DNA of 34,114 nucleotides from Clostridia bacterium (GTDB lineage: Bacteria > Bacillota > Peptococcia > Peptococcales > BICA1-8): NCBI GenBank assembly GCA_012800195.1, contig JAAZJU010000059.1:1-34114 (forward strand), in the 5' to 3' direction. The notes under the pieces were generated by a model. It had not been told where the DNA came from. It ran no database searches and worked only from the letters and a program-made list of their open reading frames with translations. A program made the translations under genes and the position numbers. The first letter of the stretch is position 1; each line of letters opens with the position of its first letter. Below are positions 1-10,396 of the stretch, in pieces.

Positions 1-129
1 ATTCTGCATGACAGTGGGTTAGAAAACCAGACTTTTCTAGCAAGCAATCTCTCTTGTTAGAAATATCTGACAGATAAGTTCACCTGTTAGATTATCTGAC
101 CAACAATATTGCTAGTTAGATTTTCTGAG
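1..129. repeat. Short interspersed repeat array, four copies of ~15-16 nt GTTAGA-N3/4-TCTGAC-like imperfect palindrome
   Basis: Copies at 18-32 (gttagaaaaccagac, degenerate), 56-71 (gttagaaatatctgac), 86-100 (gttagattatctgac), 115-129 (gttagattttctgag); start-to-start spacing 38/30/29 nt. The last three can fold as 5-6 bp hairpins. Confidence 0.5.
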
Positions 130-232
130 TACCTATCGCACGGCGGCACATCCTGCAATATTACTTTCATCGTGACACTGACTAATTAGCTAGACCACAA
201 AACAGTAATGCTTCCACTGTTCCGCTCTTTAA

Positions 233-874
233 CTAATTAACTCGCCCACTCGCCCACTTCGAAACTTGTCCACTTATTCTAACTTTCCTTCCCTCTACTT
301 TTACTTTGCCCTCAGCAATTAATTTTATGGCTAGGGGATATAGCTTGTGTTCTTCTTTTAATATTCTCTGGGATAGGGTTTCCACTGTATCATCGACTTC
401 TACGGGCACCACTGCTTGCAAGATAATAGGACCGCTATCTACCCCTTCATCAACAAAATGAACAGTACATCCAGAATATTTAACTCCATAGTCTAAGGCC
501 TGCTGGTGGGCATTTAATCCTGGAAAAGCTGGAAGTAAGGAAGGATGAATATTGACAATCTTCACCCCAGCTTTATTAATAAAAGAGGGGGTTAAAATCC
601 TCATAAAACCAGCTAAGCAAATTAAATTACAATTATGTTTTCTTATAACCTCCAAAATTGCCTGTTCAAATTCTTCCTTATGGGAAAATTCTCGTGGGTT
701 AATGAAGATATTGGGAATCTGCTCTTTCTTGGCCCGAATTAAGGCCTGGGCCTCTTCCTTATCACTAATCACAACCTCTATTTGATAAGAGTCTTCGCCA
801 TTTTTAAGAGCATCTATTAAGGCTTGAAGATTAGACCCTCTCCCTGAGGCCAATACTCCTATTCTACACACCAT
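233..874 (-). CDS. purN: Phosphoribosylglycinamide formyltransferase
   Basis: [48 protein letters not shown] motifs; last gene of the pur cluster. Confidence 0.97.
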   Translation of the reverse strand: MVCRIGVLASGRGSNLQALIDALKNGEDSYQIEVVISDKEEAQALIRAKKEQIPNIFINPREFSHKEEFEQAILEVIRKHNCNLICLAGFMRILTPSFINKAGVKIVNIHPSLLPAFPGLNAHQQALDYGVKYSGCTVHFVDEGVDSGPIILQAVVPVEVDDTVETLSQRILKEEHKLYPLAIKLIAEGKVKVEGRKVRISGQVSKWASGRVN

Positions 875-1928
875 GTTCTAGACTCCCTTTCTGGAAGACC
901 ACCTTCTTTTCGCCTTCGGTAATTAATCCTATTTTATAAATCTTTTCATTATTCCCCTGGCAATAATCTATAATGGCCTGGGCCTCTTCTTTATTAACAA
1001 TTAAGACCATACCAATTCCCATATTGAAGGTTTTAAACATTTCCTTTGTCTCTATTTGCCCTAGGCTTTGAATTAACTGAAAAATGGGTAAGCTCGGCCA
1101 ACTGTCTTCATGAATAAGACATTGGCAATTTATTGGTAAAATCCTGGGGATATTCTCGATAAGTCCTCCACCAGTAATATGAGCCATACCTTTAATTTGA
1201 TATTTTTCTAAAATTTTTCGAATTAAGGAAACATAAATTCTAGTAGGCTCCAGTAAAACTTCCCCTAAAGGCGCTCCTAATTCAGGAATCTTGGCCTCTA
1301 AATCAAGTTTTTCTTGTTCTAGAAGAACTTTTCTAGCTAGAGAAAAGCCATTACTATGTAAACCACTAGAGGGAATACCCAGAACAATGTCTCCTGCTTT
1401 AATGGTAGAGCCATCAATTATCTTAGATCTGTCTACTACTCCTACTGCAAATCCAGCAATATCATACTCTCCCTCTTGATAAAAACCAGGCATCTCTGCA
1501 GTTTCACCACCGATTAAAGAGCATCCTCCTTGACGGCATCCTTCGGCTACTCCCTTTACAATTTCTGCTACCAGTTGGGGATCTAACTTGCCTACTGCTA
1601 GATAATCCAAGAAAAACAAGGGCTCCGCTCCACTTACCAAAATATCATTAACACACATGGCCACTGCATCAATACCGATGGTATCATGTTTTCCCATTTG
1701 AAATGCTAACTTGAGCTTAGTTCCCACCCCATCAGTCCCAGAAACTAATATGGGTTCCTGATATTTTTGGGTATTTAAGGCAAATAATCCGCCAAATCCC
1801 CCCAAATCTGTAATAACTTCAGGACGAAAGGTACTTTTAACAAAGGGCTTCATTAATTCTACTGCCTCATTGCCCTTTTCTATATCCACTCCAGCTTGGC
1901 TATAAGTTAATCCTTTTTTGGGCCACAT
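864..1928 (-). CDS. purM: Phosphoribosylformylglycinamidine cyclo-ligase (AIR synthetase)
   Basis: [49 protein letters not shown] motifs. Confidence 0.97.
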   Translation of the reverse strand: MWPKKGLTYSQAGVDIEKGNEAVELMKPFVKSTFRPEVITDLGGFGGLFALNTQKYQEPILVSGTDGVGTKLKLAFQMGKHDTIGIDAVAMCVNDILVSGAEPLFFLDYLAVGKLDPQLVAEIVKGVAEGCRQGGCSLIGGETAEMPGFYQEGEYDIAGFAVGVVDRSKIIDGSTIKAGDIVLGIPSSGLHSNGFSLARKVLLEQEKLDLEAKIPELGAPLGEVLLEPTRIYVSLIRKILEKYQIKGMAHITGGGLIENIPRILPINCQCLIHEDSWPSLPIFQLIQSLGQIETKEMFKTFNMGIGMVLIVNKEEAQAIIDYCQGNNEKIYKIGLITEGEKKVVFQKGSLEHGV

Positions 1929-3361
1929 GGCTTGTTCCCCCTTCCCTTAGGGTTTTCATAAATGTGTTTCCCCAACTCTTGAGGGGTGGGAATTTGAATG
2001 GGATAATCCCCATCTAGGCAAGCTGAACAAAAGCCCTCCTTTTTACCCACCGCTTCATAAAGCCCCTCTTGGCTTAGATAGTGCAAACTATCGGCGCCAA
2101 TGAATTTGCGAATTTCTTCCACTTCCATCTGGGCTGCAATTAGCTCCGTCCGCTCCGAAGTATCTATTCCATAATAGCAAGGATATAATACCGGAGGAGA
2201 GCTAACTAAAAAATGTACTTCTTTAGCTCCAAATTTCCTTAAAAGGTCAACTAGTTTTTTACTGGTAGTTCCCCTGACAATAGAATCATCTATCATTGCC
2301 ACCCTTTGTCCTTCCACTATTGGCCGGATAGGGTTCAGTTTTATTCTAACCCCCATTTCCCTTAAACCTTGATTGGGTTGAATAAAAGTTCTGCCTACAT
2401 ATCTATTTTTAAATAAGCCTTCTCTAAAGGGTAATCCTGCTCCTTCAGCATAACCCAAAGCAGATACCGTACCAGAATCCGGTACTGCAATCACTACATC
2501 CACATCTACAGGGCTTTCCTTAGCTAATTGAAAACCCATTTTTCTTCTAGCTACACCAACATTAATTCCATCTATAACACTATCGGAGCGAGCAAAATAA
2601 ATATATTCAAAAATACAGTTAGCCGTTTTACCTTTAGGTAGAATTCGCTTTGACTCTATGCCCTTTTCATTGATAAGCACTATTTCACCAGGCTCAACAT
2701 CTCTAATAAATTCTGCTCCCACTATGTCTAAAGCACAGGTTTCAGAAGCTAAAACATAACCCTTATCTCCCAATTTACCGATACATAGAGGTCTATTGCC
2801 ATGGGGATCCCTCACTCCGATTAATTTATCCTCAGTCATCAATACCAGAGCGTAAGCACCTTTAATATCAATCATGCATTTCATTAAGGATTCCTCAATG
2901 GGGTTTTGACCATAACGAGCAATTAAATTAACAATTAATTCCGTATCTATAGAGGATTGGAACACCGAGCCATTATTAGCAAGGCTTTCTCTAAGGGCAT
3001 GGGCATTGGTTAAATTACCATTATGAGCTAAAGCCACATTACCCTGCAGATACCGGCAAACCATGGGTTGAGCATCGATTATGTGAGTGGAACCCGTACT
3101 AGAATAACGCACATGGCCAATTCCGATATGGCCCTCTAATTTATCTATGTCCTCTTCCTTAAAAACTTCAGCCACCAGTCCCATACCCTTTTGAACATTA
3201 ATGCCACAACCTTTACTTATGGCAATACCCGCACTTTCCTGACCTCGATGTTGCAAGGCAAAAAGACCAAAATATAATAATTGAGAGATATTCAAAGAAG
3301 GGGCATAAATTCCAATAACCCCACATTCCTCTCTGGGTTTATCTAGTTGTTCATCGTACAT
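1907..3361 (-). CDS. purF: Amidophosphoribosyltransferase
   Basis: N-terminal [10 protein letters not shown] (Ntn Cys after propeptide), [10 protein letters not shown]-type GATase [17 protein letters not shown] motif, C-terminal [11 protein letters not shown]. Confidence 0.97.
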   Translation of the reverse strand: MYDEQLDKPREECGVIGIYAPSLNISQLLYFGLFALQHRGQESAGIAISKGCGINVQKGMGLVAEVFKEEDIDKLEGHIGIGHVRYSSTGSTHIIDAQPMVCRYLQGNVALAHNGNLTNAHALRESLANNGSVFQSSIDTELIVNLIARYGQNPIEESLMKCMIDIKGAYALVLMTEDKLIGVRDPHGNRPLCIGKLGDKGYVLASETCALDIVGAEFIRDVEPGEIVLINEKGIESKRILPKGKTANCIFEYIYFARSDSVIDGINVGVARRKMGFQLAKESPVDVDVVIAVPDSGTVSALGYAEGAGLPFREGLFKNRYVGRTFIQPNQGLREMGVRIKLNPIRPIVEGQRVAMIDDSIVRGTTSKKLVDLLRKFGAKEVHFLVSSPPVLYPCYYGIDTSERTELIAAQMEVEEIRKFIGADSLHYLSQEGLYEAVGKKEGFCSACLDGDYPIQIPTPQELGKHIYENPKGRGNKPCGPKKD

Positions 3362-5547
3362 GGAATAGCCCCCTTATATCTATCTATTATGTCAAAGATG
3401 GGTAAACTCACTGTAAATTCAGAGCCATTTATAGTTAATTGATTCCCCCCAACTTTACCTATGAGACTAAAGGGCACATGATATTCGAAAGCTAATTCCT
3501 TGATTCTATCTAAATTTTCTTTGGTAGCACTAATTATGATTCTAGATTGTCCTTCCCCAAATAGAAGAGCACTAGGTCTAATTTTGTCTTCTAAATTTAT
3601 ATCCACCCCAATATTGCCCTTGATACAGCATTCAGCCAGAGCTACACTTAATCCACCTTCACTAATATCCTGAGCAGATTTAGCATAATTCTTAGCAATT
3701 AGCTCCAAAGTTAATTGCTGTAAGGCCTTTTCTTTAGCAAGGTCTAAATGAGGTGGCCGTCCTGCCTCTAGCCCATGAAACATAGCCAAATATTCACTTC
3801 CACCTAGTTCATCGGTATTCTCCCCTAAGAGGATTACAAGATCCCCTTCATTCTTAAAGGAATTTGTGCATACTTTGGAGATGTCCTCCACTAATCCAAC
3901 CATACCTACTACAGGAGTGGGTAAGACTGCTTCTCCTCTGGTCTCATTAAACATACTTACGTTGCCGCCAGTAACAGGAGTATTTAATTCTCTACAAGCA
4001 TCACCCATCCCCCGTACAGCTTCTTTAAAATGCCAGAAAATCTCTGGTTTTTCAGGATTACCAAAGTTTAAGCAATTTGTAATTGCTAAAGGCTTAGCTC
4101 CTGAACATACTAGATTCCTGGCAGCCTCACTAACAGCAATCATTGCTCCTTGATAAGGATCAAGATAAACATAGCGGGAATTACAATCGACAGTTAGAGC
4201 CACACCTTTATTGGTTCCCTTGATACGAATTACAGCAGCACTAGAGCCTGGAGGAATAACAGTATTAATTCCCCCTAGGTAATCATACTGCTCATAAACC
4301 CATTCCTTACTGGCAATAGTAGGTCTTCCTAAAAGGTCTAACAGCACCTGATTGTAATCCTTAGGCTCGGCCAAATCTATTAAATCACAATTTTGAATTT
4401 TATCCATCACTAGGTTCCTTTGAGCTTCCGGATCATATACTGGGCACATATCAGTTAAACCTTTAGCAGGAATCTCAGCCACAATCTGATCTCCTTCTTT
4501 AACTCTCCAAATACCATCATCGGTAACCCTACCTATAACTACCGCCTCTAAGCCCCATTTATTAAAAATTTTCTTAACTTCTTCTTCCATACCCTTTTGG
4601 GGAACAACTAACATTCTCTCTTGAGATTCAGAAAGTAATATCTCATAAGGAGTCATACCTTCTTCCCGTCTGGGAACCAAGGCTACATCCATCTCTATTC
4701 CGCTATTACCCCGGGAGGCCATCTCACAGGAAGAGCTAGTTAAGCCAGCTGCACCCATATCTTGCATTCCTACAACATTTCCAGTTTTAATTAATTCTAG
4801 ACAAGCTTCCATCAGTAATTTTTCCATAAAAGGATCCCCAGCTTGTACCGTAGGCCTCTTTTCTTCGGTAGCTCCTAAATCCTCGGAAGAAAAAGAGGCT
4901 CCATGAATACCATCTCTGCCAGTCTTAGCTCCAACAATCATTACTGGATTGCCCACACCACTAGCTACCCCTTTGGCTAAATCTTCATGTTTTAATAAGC
5001 CCACACACATAGCATTAACTAATGGGTTGTTTTCGTAGGAAGGATGAAAATAAACTTCCCCCCCCACAGTGGGAACCCCAATAGAGTTTCCATAGCCGGC
5101 AATACCAGAGACTACTTCTTCAAAAAGCCATCTGGATTTTGGACTATTTAAGGCCCCAAATCTTAAAGAGTTTAAGAGAGCAATAGGTCTAGCTCCCATG
5201 GTGAAAATATCTCTAATTATTCCCCCTACTCCTGTGGCAGCTCCTTGATAAGGCTCGACGGCTGAAGGAGAATTATGACTTTCCACTTTAAAGGCTATGG
5301 CTAAACCATCCCCTATATCCACTACTCCAGCATTTTCCCCTGGACCTTGTAACACTTGGGGACCTTCTGTAGGAAAAGTTTTTAAGACATTTTTTGAACT
5401 TTTATAGCTACAATGTTCAGACCACATAGCGGAAAAAACATTTAGCTCCACAAAATTTGGCTCTCTTCCCAAAATATCTTTAATCAGATTATATTCATAA
5501 TCTGTTAAACCCAACTCCACCCAAGGCTTTTCACTATTATTTGCCAT
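3343..5547 (-). CDS. purL: Phosphoribosylformylglycinamidine synthase, small-type PurL subunit
   Basis: [42 protein letters not shown] motifs. Start moved to MANNSEKPW because GGAGGTG lies 5 nt upstream (ORF track starts at 5562). Carries ESHNSPS instead of ESHNHPS. Confidence 0.96.
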   Translation of the reverse strand: MANNSEKPWVELGLTDYEYNLIKDILGREPNFVELNVFSAMWSEHCSYKSSKNVLKTFPTEGPQVLQGPGENAGVVDIGDGLAIAFKVESHNSPSAVEPYQGAATGVGGIIRDIFTMGARPIALLNSLRFGALNSPKSRWLFEEVVSGIAGYGNSIGVPTVGGEVYFHPSYENNPLVNAMCVGLLKHEDLAKGVASGVGNPVMIVGAKTGRDGIHGASFSSEDLGATEEKRPTVQAGDPFMEKLLMEACLELIKTGNVVGMQDMGAAGLTSSSCEMASRGNSGIEMDVALVPRREEGMTPYEILLSESQERMLVVPQKGMEEEVKKIFNKWGLEAVVIGRVTDDGIWRVKEGDQIVAEIPAKGLTDMCPVYDPEAQRNLVMDKIQNCDLIDLAEPKDYNQVLLDLLGRPTIASKEWVYEQYDYLGGINTVIPPGSSAAVIRIKGTNKGVALTVDCNSRYVYLDPYQGAMIAVSEAARNLVCSGAKPLAITNCLNFGNPEKPEIFWHFKEAVRGMGDACRELNTPVTGGNVSMFNETRGEAVLPTPVVGMVGLVEDISKVCTNSFKNEGDLVILLGENTDELGGSEYLAMFHGLEAGRPPHLDLAKEKALQQLTLELIAKNYAKSAQDISEGGLSVALAECCIKGNIGVDINLEDKIRPSALLFGEGQSRIIISATKENLDRIKELAFEYHVPFSLIGKVGGNQLTINGSEFTVSLPIFDIIDRYKGAIPCTMNN

Positions 5548-6250
5548 GATTAGCACCTCCATCTAACCATTTAACTATAGAAGTAAAAAAATATTTACCC
5601 AAGTCATTGCCTAAGATTTTCTCTGCACATCTCTCTGGATGGGGCATCATTCCTAAAACATTACCTTCTTTGTTGATAATGCTGGCTATATTATCGATAG
5701 AACCATTTGGATTATAGTTCTCTTTAATTTCACCTGTAGACGAACTATACCTTAAAACAATTTGGTTATTGGCCCTTAACTCTTCTAAAGTCTCTTCGTC
5801 ACAGAAATATGAGCCTTCGCCGTGGGCGATAGGGATATTTATTACTTGGCCTTGTTCATAGTTATTAGTAAATGGAGTCTCATTATTTTCAACTCGTACA
5901 TAAACTTCCTTACAAATAAACTTAAGATCCTTATTACGAAGAAAGGCCCCAGGCAAAAGACCAGCCTCAGTTAAGATTTGAAAACCATTACCTATACCTA
6001 GTACTAAGCCTCCATTTTGGGCGAATTTTTTAACCTGTTCCATAATGGGAGCAAAGTGAGCAATGGAACCTGCCCTTAAATAATCACCGTGAGAAAAACC
6101 ACCAGGTAAAATGATACAGTCATATTCTTTTTCAAACTTTATACTTTGGTGCCAAATATAATCTACTTCACTACCCATCACTTCTTTTAAGACATGATAA
6201 CAATCAGCCTCACCACTTGTACCAGGAAAAACTACTACACCGAATCTCAT
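5537..6250 (-). CDS. purQ: Phosphoribosylformylglycinamidine synthase, PurQ glutaminase subunit; nucleophile Cys position is Gly
   Basis: [33 protein letters not shown] (His/Glu retained); nucleophile elbow reads [10 protein letters not shown] instead of LGICNGFQIL. Confidence 0.95.
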   Translation of the reverse strand: MRFGVVVFPGTSGEADCYHVLKEVMGSEVDYIWHQSIKFEKEYDCIILPGGFSHGDYLRAGSIAHFAPIMEQVKKFAQNGGLVLGIGNGFQILTEAGLLPGAFLRNKDLKFICKEVYVRVENNETPFTNNYEQGQVINIPIAHGEGSYFCDEETLEELRANNQIVLRYSSSTGEIKENYNPNGSIDNIASIINKEGNVLGMMPHPERCAEKILGNDLGKYFFTSIVKWLDGGANHGK

Positions 6251-6252
6251 AA

Positions 6253-6501
6253 TTAAACCTCCATTAAGTCAAAACGATAGTTTTCGATAACGGGGTTCGC
6301 CAAAAGTTTCTTACACATTTCTTCCGTTTGAGCTAGAGCACTGGCTTTGTCCTCTGCCTCTAGAGTTACCTCCAAATATTTGCCAATCCTGACATCTTTC
6401 ACATTATCAAAACCGAGAGAATTTAACCCAACTTGCACTGCATTACCCTGAGGATCTAAGATACTAGGCTTTAAAGTAACATAAACTAATGCTTTATACA
6501 T
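6253..6501 (-). CDS. purS: Phosphoribosylformylglycinamidine synthase subunit PurS
   Basis: [19 protein letters not shown]...[11 protein letters not shown]...[10 protein letters not shown]; start moved to MYKALV with GGAGGGGG upstream (ORF track starts at 6519). Confidence 0.94.
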   Translation of the reverse strand: MYKALVYVTLKPSILDPQGNAVQVGLNSLGFDNVKDVRIGKYLEVTLEAEDKASALAQTEEMCKKLLANPVIENYRFDLMEV

Positions 6502-6716
6502 TTTACAGGCCCCCTCCAATTTTTTTAATTTTATCCTGCTTTAGTTATGTAATTTTGCCAATGTGGCAAAGTACTTAGGAATACGATGCTAATCTATATT
6601 TCAAAAAGGATAATTATTAATTTAGTATATTTTTACCCTATTTAAAATCAAATAAACCTAGTAATGACTGGACCAGTATTATCGAAATACAAAAACCTTT
6701 TAATATGTAAATTTTA

Positions 6717-6740
6717 GCTCCTTTTATAGGTCAATGTCAA
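6717..6740 (-). promoter_or_regulatory. Putative SigA-type promoter for the purS operon
   Basis: Minus strand TTGACA (6735-6740), 18 nt spacer, TAAAAT. Confidence 0.5.
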
Positions 6741-6744
6741 CATT

Positions 6745-6788
6745 AAATACGAACATTTATGATATATCTATATAAAACATTCGTTATT
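6745..6788. promoter_or_regulatory. Inverted pair of PurBox-like sequences (PurR-type operator) upstream of the pur operon promoter
   Basis: + strand AAATACGAACATT (6745-6757), 12/13 to AWWWCCGAACWWT; opposite strand AATAACGAATGTT (6776-6788), 10/13; inverted, 18 nt apart, directly upstream of the promoter. Confidence 0.6.
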
Positions 6789-6793
6789 GGTAT

Positions 6794-6842
6794 AAAAAAA
6801 GAAAACCACCAGCAAAGTTAATCTTTTTTGCTGATGGTTTTC
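6794..6842 (-). terminator. Rho-independent terminator after the nucleoside ABC transporter operon
   Basis: Minus strand GAAAACCATCAGCAAA...TTTGCTGGTGGTTTTC followed by TTTTTTT. Confidence 0.9.
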
Positions 6843-6844
6843 TT

Positions 6845-7777
6845 TTATCGTTCCTCTCTAAAATAAGGCTTTCCTAAACCTTTAGGAGGAGAATGTTCTT
6901 GAGATTTTTTGAAAGAAACAAAGACCAAAACGATAATTGTAACTAAATAAGGTAACATATCTATTAAATACTGGGAAACCTGAATACTAGTGCCCTGAAT
7001 TCTAAAACCAATAATATCTAAGCCACCGAACAAATAAGCGCCAAATAAAGCGCGATAAGGGTTCCACACTGCAAAGATAACCAATGCTACAGCAATCCAA
7101 CCCCGTCCTGCTGTGATATTCTCTTGCCAAGCAGGTACATACACTAGGGATAAATAAGCTCCTCCCAATCCACAGAGAGCGCCCCCCAATAAGATATGGA
7201 CATACTTATAAAGGGTTACATTGATACTAGCAGCATCGGCAGCTCCAGGGTTCTCTCCTACAGCCCTTAAATTTAAACCTTTTTGAGTTTTATATAAATA
7301 GATCCCTAAAAGAATAGCAGTAAGATAGCCAAAATACACAAAAACATCATGGTTAAAAAAGATAGGGCCTATAACTGGTATTTTACTTAGTCCAGGAATA
7401 GCAATAGGATTAAAAAAGTTGCTAATACTCTTAGGAGTAACCTGGCCCACTAAGGATTGTCCTAAAAAACTTGAGAAACCTGTACCAAAGGTAGTTAGAG
7501 CTAAGCCAGAAACCTCCTGATTAGCTCGTAGACTAATCGTTAAGAGAGCATATATTCCTGCTCCCATGGCCCCAGCTAACATAGCCGCCAAGAGAGCTAA
7601 GAAAGGATTGCCAGAATGAAAGCCCACCAAAAAACCCATAACAGCCCCCATCAGCATCATACCCTCCACACCTAAGTTGAGGTTACCAGTTTTCTGGGTT
7701 AGAATTTCACCTAAGGTTGCAAAAAGTAGAGGAGTTCCTGCTATAATCGCAGCAGAGAAAAAGGATATAGTTAACAT
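6845..7777 (-). CDS. Nucleoside-type ABC transporter permease (NupQ/BmpC-family, branched-chain permease fold)
   Basis: GEILTQKTGNLNLGVEGMMLMGA, GLNLRAVGENPGAADAASI, GRGWIAVALVIFA. Confidence 0.9.
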   Translation of the reverse strand: MLTISFFSAAIIAGTPLLFATLGEILTQKTGNLNLGVEGMMLMGAVMGFLVGFHSGNPFLALLAAMLAGAMGAGIYALLTISLRANQEVSGLALTTFGTGFSSFLGQSLVGQVTPKSISNFFNPIAIPGLSKIPVIGPIFFNHDVFVYFGYLTAILLGIYLYKTQKGLNLRAVGENPGAADAASINVTLYKYVHILLGGALCGLGGAYLSLVYVPAWQENITAGRGWIAVALVIFAVWNPYRALFGAYLFGGLDIIGFRIQGTSIQVSQYLIDMLPYLVTIIVLVFVSFKKSQEHSPPKGLGKPYFREER

Positions 7778-7778
7778 T

Positions 7779-8861
7779 TTACTCCCCTCCTTGAGCTATT
7801 TTAGCTGAAGTTTTTCGTGTAATTCTATATTTTATAAAGAAATGACTACCTAAGAAAAAGAATAAAATCATTGCTTGGATTATTGAAGCAGCAGCTGAGG
7901 GTATACCAAAGGCCGTTTGTATAAAGGAACCACTACGGATTAAAGCAGCAAAGAGTATTGAACTTACTAGAATAAATATTGGATTTAAAGCAGCCAGCCA
8001 AGTAGTGATTATAGCTGTAAAACCCATACCGCCAGAAACCGATACGGCTAAAGTTTTACTTACAGCAGAAGCCTGAATCATACCGGCTAAACCAGCAATA
8101 CTCCCACTTAAAAAGATTGACACTAAAATTGTCTTTTTAATATTAATCCCTGCATAGCGAGCCGTATTTTCACTTTCCCCTAAGACAGCTATTTCATAAC
8201 CTTTCTTAGAATGTTTCATAAAAATATAGACTAGAACTACTAGTATTAAAGCAATTATCCAACCAATATGGACACCAAAAACCTTAGGGAGAATAGCATT
8301 AGGAGAAAAATTGGGAACTTTAGGGAAACCTAAAGCATCGGGATCCCTCCAGGGTCCATATTGCAAAAAGGTAATCCATTTTAAGGCAATGTAATTCAGC
8401 ATCAAAGTCACAATAGTCTCATTAGTTCCCCACTGAGCCTTGAAGAATGCTGGGATTAAGGCCCATAGCCCTCCTCCAAGTATTCCTGCAATCATCATAA
8501 GTGTTAAAAGGATTGGCTTTGGTATATCAGGATAATTGAGAGCAATAAAACTTGCAAAAAAAGCTCCCATTAAGATTTGCCCTTCTCCACCAATATTCCA
8601 AAATTGCATTTTAAAGGCAATAGCTAACCCTAAAGATGTGATTAATAAAGGGATTGCAGTAATTATTGTTTCCCTTATTCTATAAGGTGAGCCAAAGGCA
8701 CCATCAAGCATAGATAAATAAACATCAATGGGATTTAGCTTCAATAAGAAGATAAATGCTCCAGAGGTGATTAAGGCCAATAGGATTGCCAATGCCCTAA
8801 TACCTATACTTTTTTCTTTGGATATATCACTACGTTTTTCTATTCTATATAGCATAAGCAC
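7779..8861 (-). CDS. Nucleoside-type ABC transporter permease (NupP-like)
   Basis: FWNIGGEGQILMGA, TNETIVTLMLNYIAL, GFTAIITTWLAALNP; adjacent to ATPase and BmpA-like lipoprotein. Confidence 0.9.
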   Translation of the reverse strand: MLMLYRIEKRSDISKEKSIGIRALAILLALITSGAFIFLLKLNPIDVYLSMLDGAFGSPYRIRETIITAIPLLITSLGLAIAFKMQFWNIGGEGQILMGAFFASFIALNYPDIPKPILLTLMMIAGILGGGLWALIPAFFKAQWGTNETIVTLMLNYIALKWITFLQYGPWRDPDALGFPKVPNFSPNAILPKVFGVHIGWIIALILVVLVYIFMKHSKKGYEIAVLGESENTARYAGINIKKTILVSIFLSGSIAGLAGMIQASAVSKTLAVSVSGGMGFTAIITTWLAALNPIFILVSSILFAALIRSGSFIQTAFGIPSAAASIIQAMILFFFLGSHFFIKYRITRKTSAKIAQGGE

Positions 8862-10383
8862 CCTCAGTTTTATCAGATTTTTCTCCTACCATTAGGAGTC
8901 CTATTTCCTCGCGAGTTGCCTTCTCAGCATCCAAAATTCCACTTACTCTACCATCCCAAATAACCATAATTCGATCACATAGTTCAATGAGTACATCCAA
9001 ATCTTCAGCAATAAAAAGGATTGCTACTCCTTTTTTCTTTTCTTCATTTAATAAATCATAAATTTTATGACATGTATTTATATCTAGTCCCCGAACTGGG
9101 TAAGCAGTAATCAATAGTTCTGGATTAGAATCTAATTCTCTTCCTAATAATACTTTCTGAATATTTCCCCCTGAAAGATCCCTAATGGGATGATAGATTC
9201 CAGGAGTCTGAATATCAAATCTTTTTACAATTTCTTTTGCTTTGGCGATTGCAGGTTTTCTATTAATTAAGAAGCCCTTTTGAGCTTGATATTGTTTAAG
9301 AATTAAATTGTCAACAATATTCATAGAAGCAACCAGGCCCATGCCTAAACGGTCTTCAGGAACGAAGCTCATAGTTACCCCTTTAGCAATAATCTCAGCG
9401 GGTTTTTTCCCAACTAGGTTTTCCCCTTTAAAGATTATCTCCCCTTCATGAACAGGGTAGAGCCCAGCAATACTTTCACATAATTCCTTTTGGCCACTAC
9501 CAGCTATGCCAGCTACCCCTAATATTTCTCCTGACCGTATGTTAAAGTTTAGCCCCTTTAAGACCTGAACCTTTTCTTCATTTAGGACACTAAGATTTTT
9601 CACTTCTAGGGCAATCTCTTCTTTTGGGGTTTCAATCCTTTTAATTGATAAATCCACGGATTTTCCAACCATTAAATCCGTTAGTTCTTTGGGGTTGGTT
9701 TTATCTTTATCCAGGGTAGCAATGGTTTGTCCTTTCCGTAAAACCGTAATCCTATCAGCTATTTCCATAACTTCACTCATCTTGTGACTAATAAAAATAA
9801 CAGCACAATCCTGTTCAGTCATTCTCTTAATTATTTTAAATAGCTTAGTAGTTTCCTGGGGAGTAAGAACAGCTGTGGGCTCATCCAATATTAAGATATT
9901 AGCTCCCCGATACAATACCTTGAAGATTTCCAGGGTTTGTTTTTCTCCAACTGACATATCATAGACTTTTTTATCAGGATCAATATCCAGTTGGTATTTT
10001 TGGGATAATTCCCTAATACCTTGGCCCATTTTTTTATTATTAGTGAAAAAACCGCCTTGCTTTTGACCTAAGATTATATTTTCCTTAGCTGTAAAAACAT
10101 CTACTAACTTAAAGTGTTGGTGAATCATCCCAATCCCTGCATCAATTGCATCTTTAGGGGAGGAGAATTTTACATTGTTACCCCCGATAAAAATAGAACC
10201 GCTGTCAGGGGTATATATCCCTGACAGCATATTCATTAGAGTACTTTTTCCAGCACCATTCTCACCTAAAAGGGCATGAACTTCACCTTTGTTTACTTGG
10301 AGATTAACATTATTGTTGGCTATAACTTTACCAAAGGTTTTAGTTAAGCCTTCCATTTTTAGATAAGGATTTTCAGTACTCAT
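8845..10383 (-). CDS. Nucleoside-type ABC transporter, tandem ATP-binding protein (NupO/YufO-like)
   Basis: Walker A LGENGAGKSTLMNML, ILILDEPTAVLTPQE; second domain LSGGNIQKVLLGREL, GLDINTC. Confidence 0.93.
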   Translation of the reverse strand: MSTENPYLKMEGLTKTFGKVIANNNVNLQVNKGEVHALLGENGAGKSTLMNMLSGIYTPDSGSIFIGGNNVKFSSPKDAIDAGIGMIHQHFKLVDVFTAKENIILGQKQGGFFTNNKKMGQGIRELSQKYQLDIDPDKKVYDMSVGEKQTLEIFKVLYRGANILILDEPTAVLTPQETTKLFKIIKRMTEQDCAVIFISHKMSEVMEIADRITVLRKGQTIATLDKDKTNPKELTDLMVGKSVDLSIKRIETPKEEIALEVKNLSVLNEEKVQVLKGLNFNIRSGEILGVAGIAGSGQKELCESIAGLYPVHEGEIIFKGENLVGKKPAEIIAKGVTMSFVPEDRLGMGLVASMNIVDNLILKQYQAQKGFLINRKPAIAKAKEIVKRFDIQTPGIYHPIRDLSGGNIQKVLLGRELDSNPELLITAYPVRGLDINTCHKIYDLLNEEKKKGVAILFIAEDLDVLIELCDRIMVIWDGRVSGILDAEKATREEIGLLMVGEKSDKTEGAYAI

Positions 10384-10396
10384 TAAAGTTCACCCT

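Noticed and set aside
1-129. CRISPR array
   Set aside because: Repeat units are only ~15 nt, palindromic, imperfectly spaced (38/30/29) and degenerate, with no cas genes in the window.
198-220. purN terminator (AACAGT...ACTGTT TTG)
   Set aside because: Stem only 6 bp with a 9 nt loop and a poor T-tract; not strong enough to call.
3866-4153. Plus-strand 95 aa ORF and other plus-strand ORFs inside purL, aspA, cbiG, polY, tlyC and pur genes
   Set aside because: All are antisense shadows of well-supported minus-strand genes with no recognisable product.
9100-9200. Degenerate second NBD of the NupO-like ATPase (LSGGNIQK, ITAYPVRGLD)
   Set aside because: Divergence in the second domain is normal for this sugar/nucleoside ABC ATPase family; not unusual.
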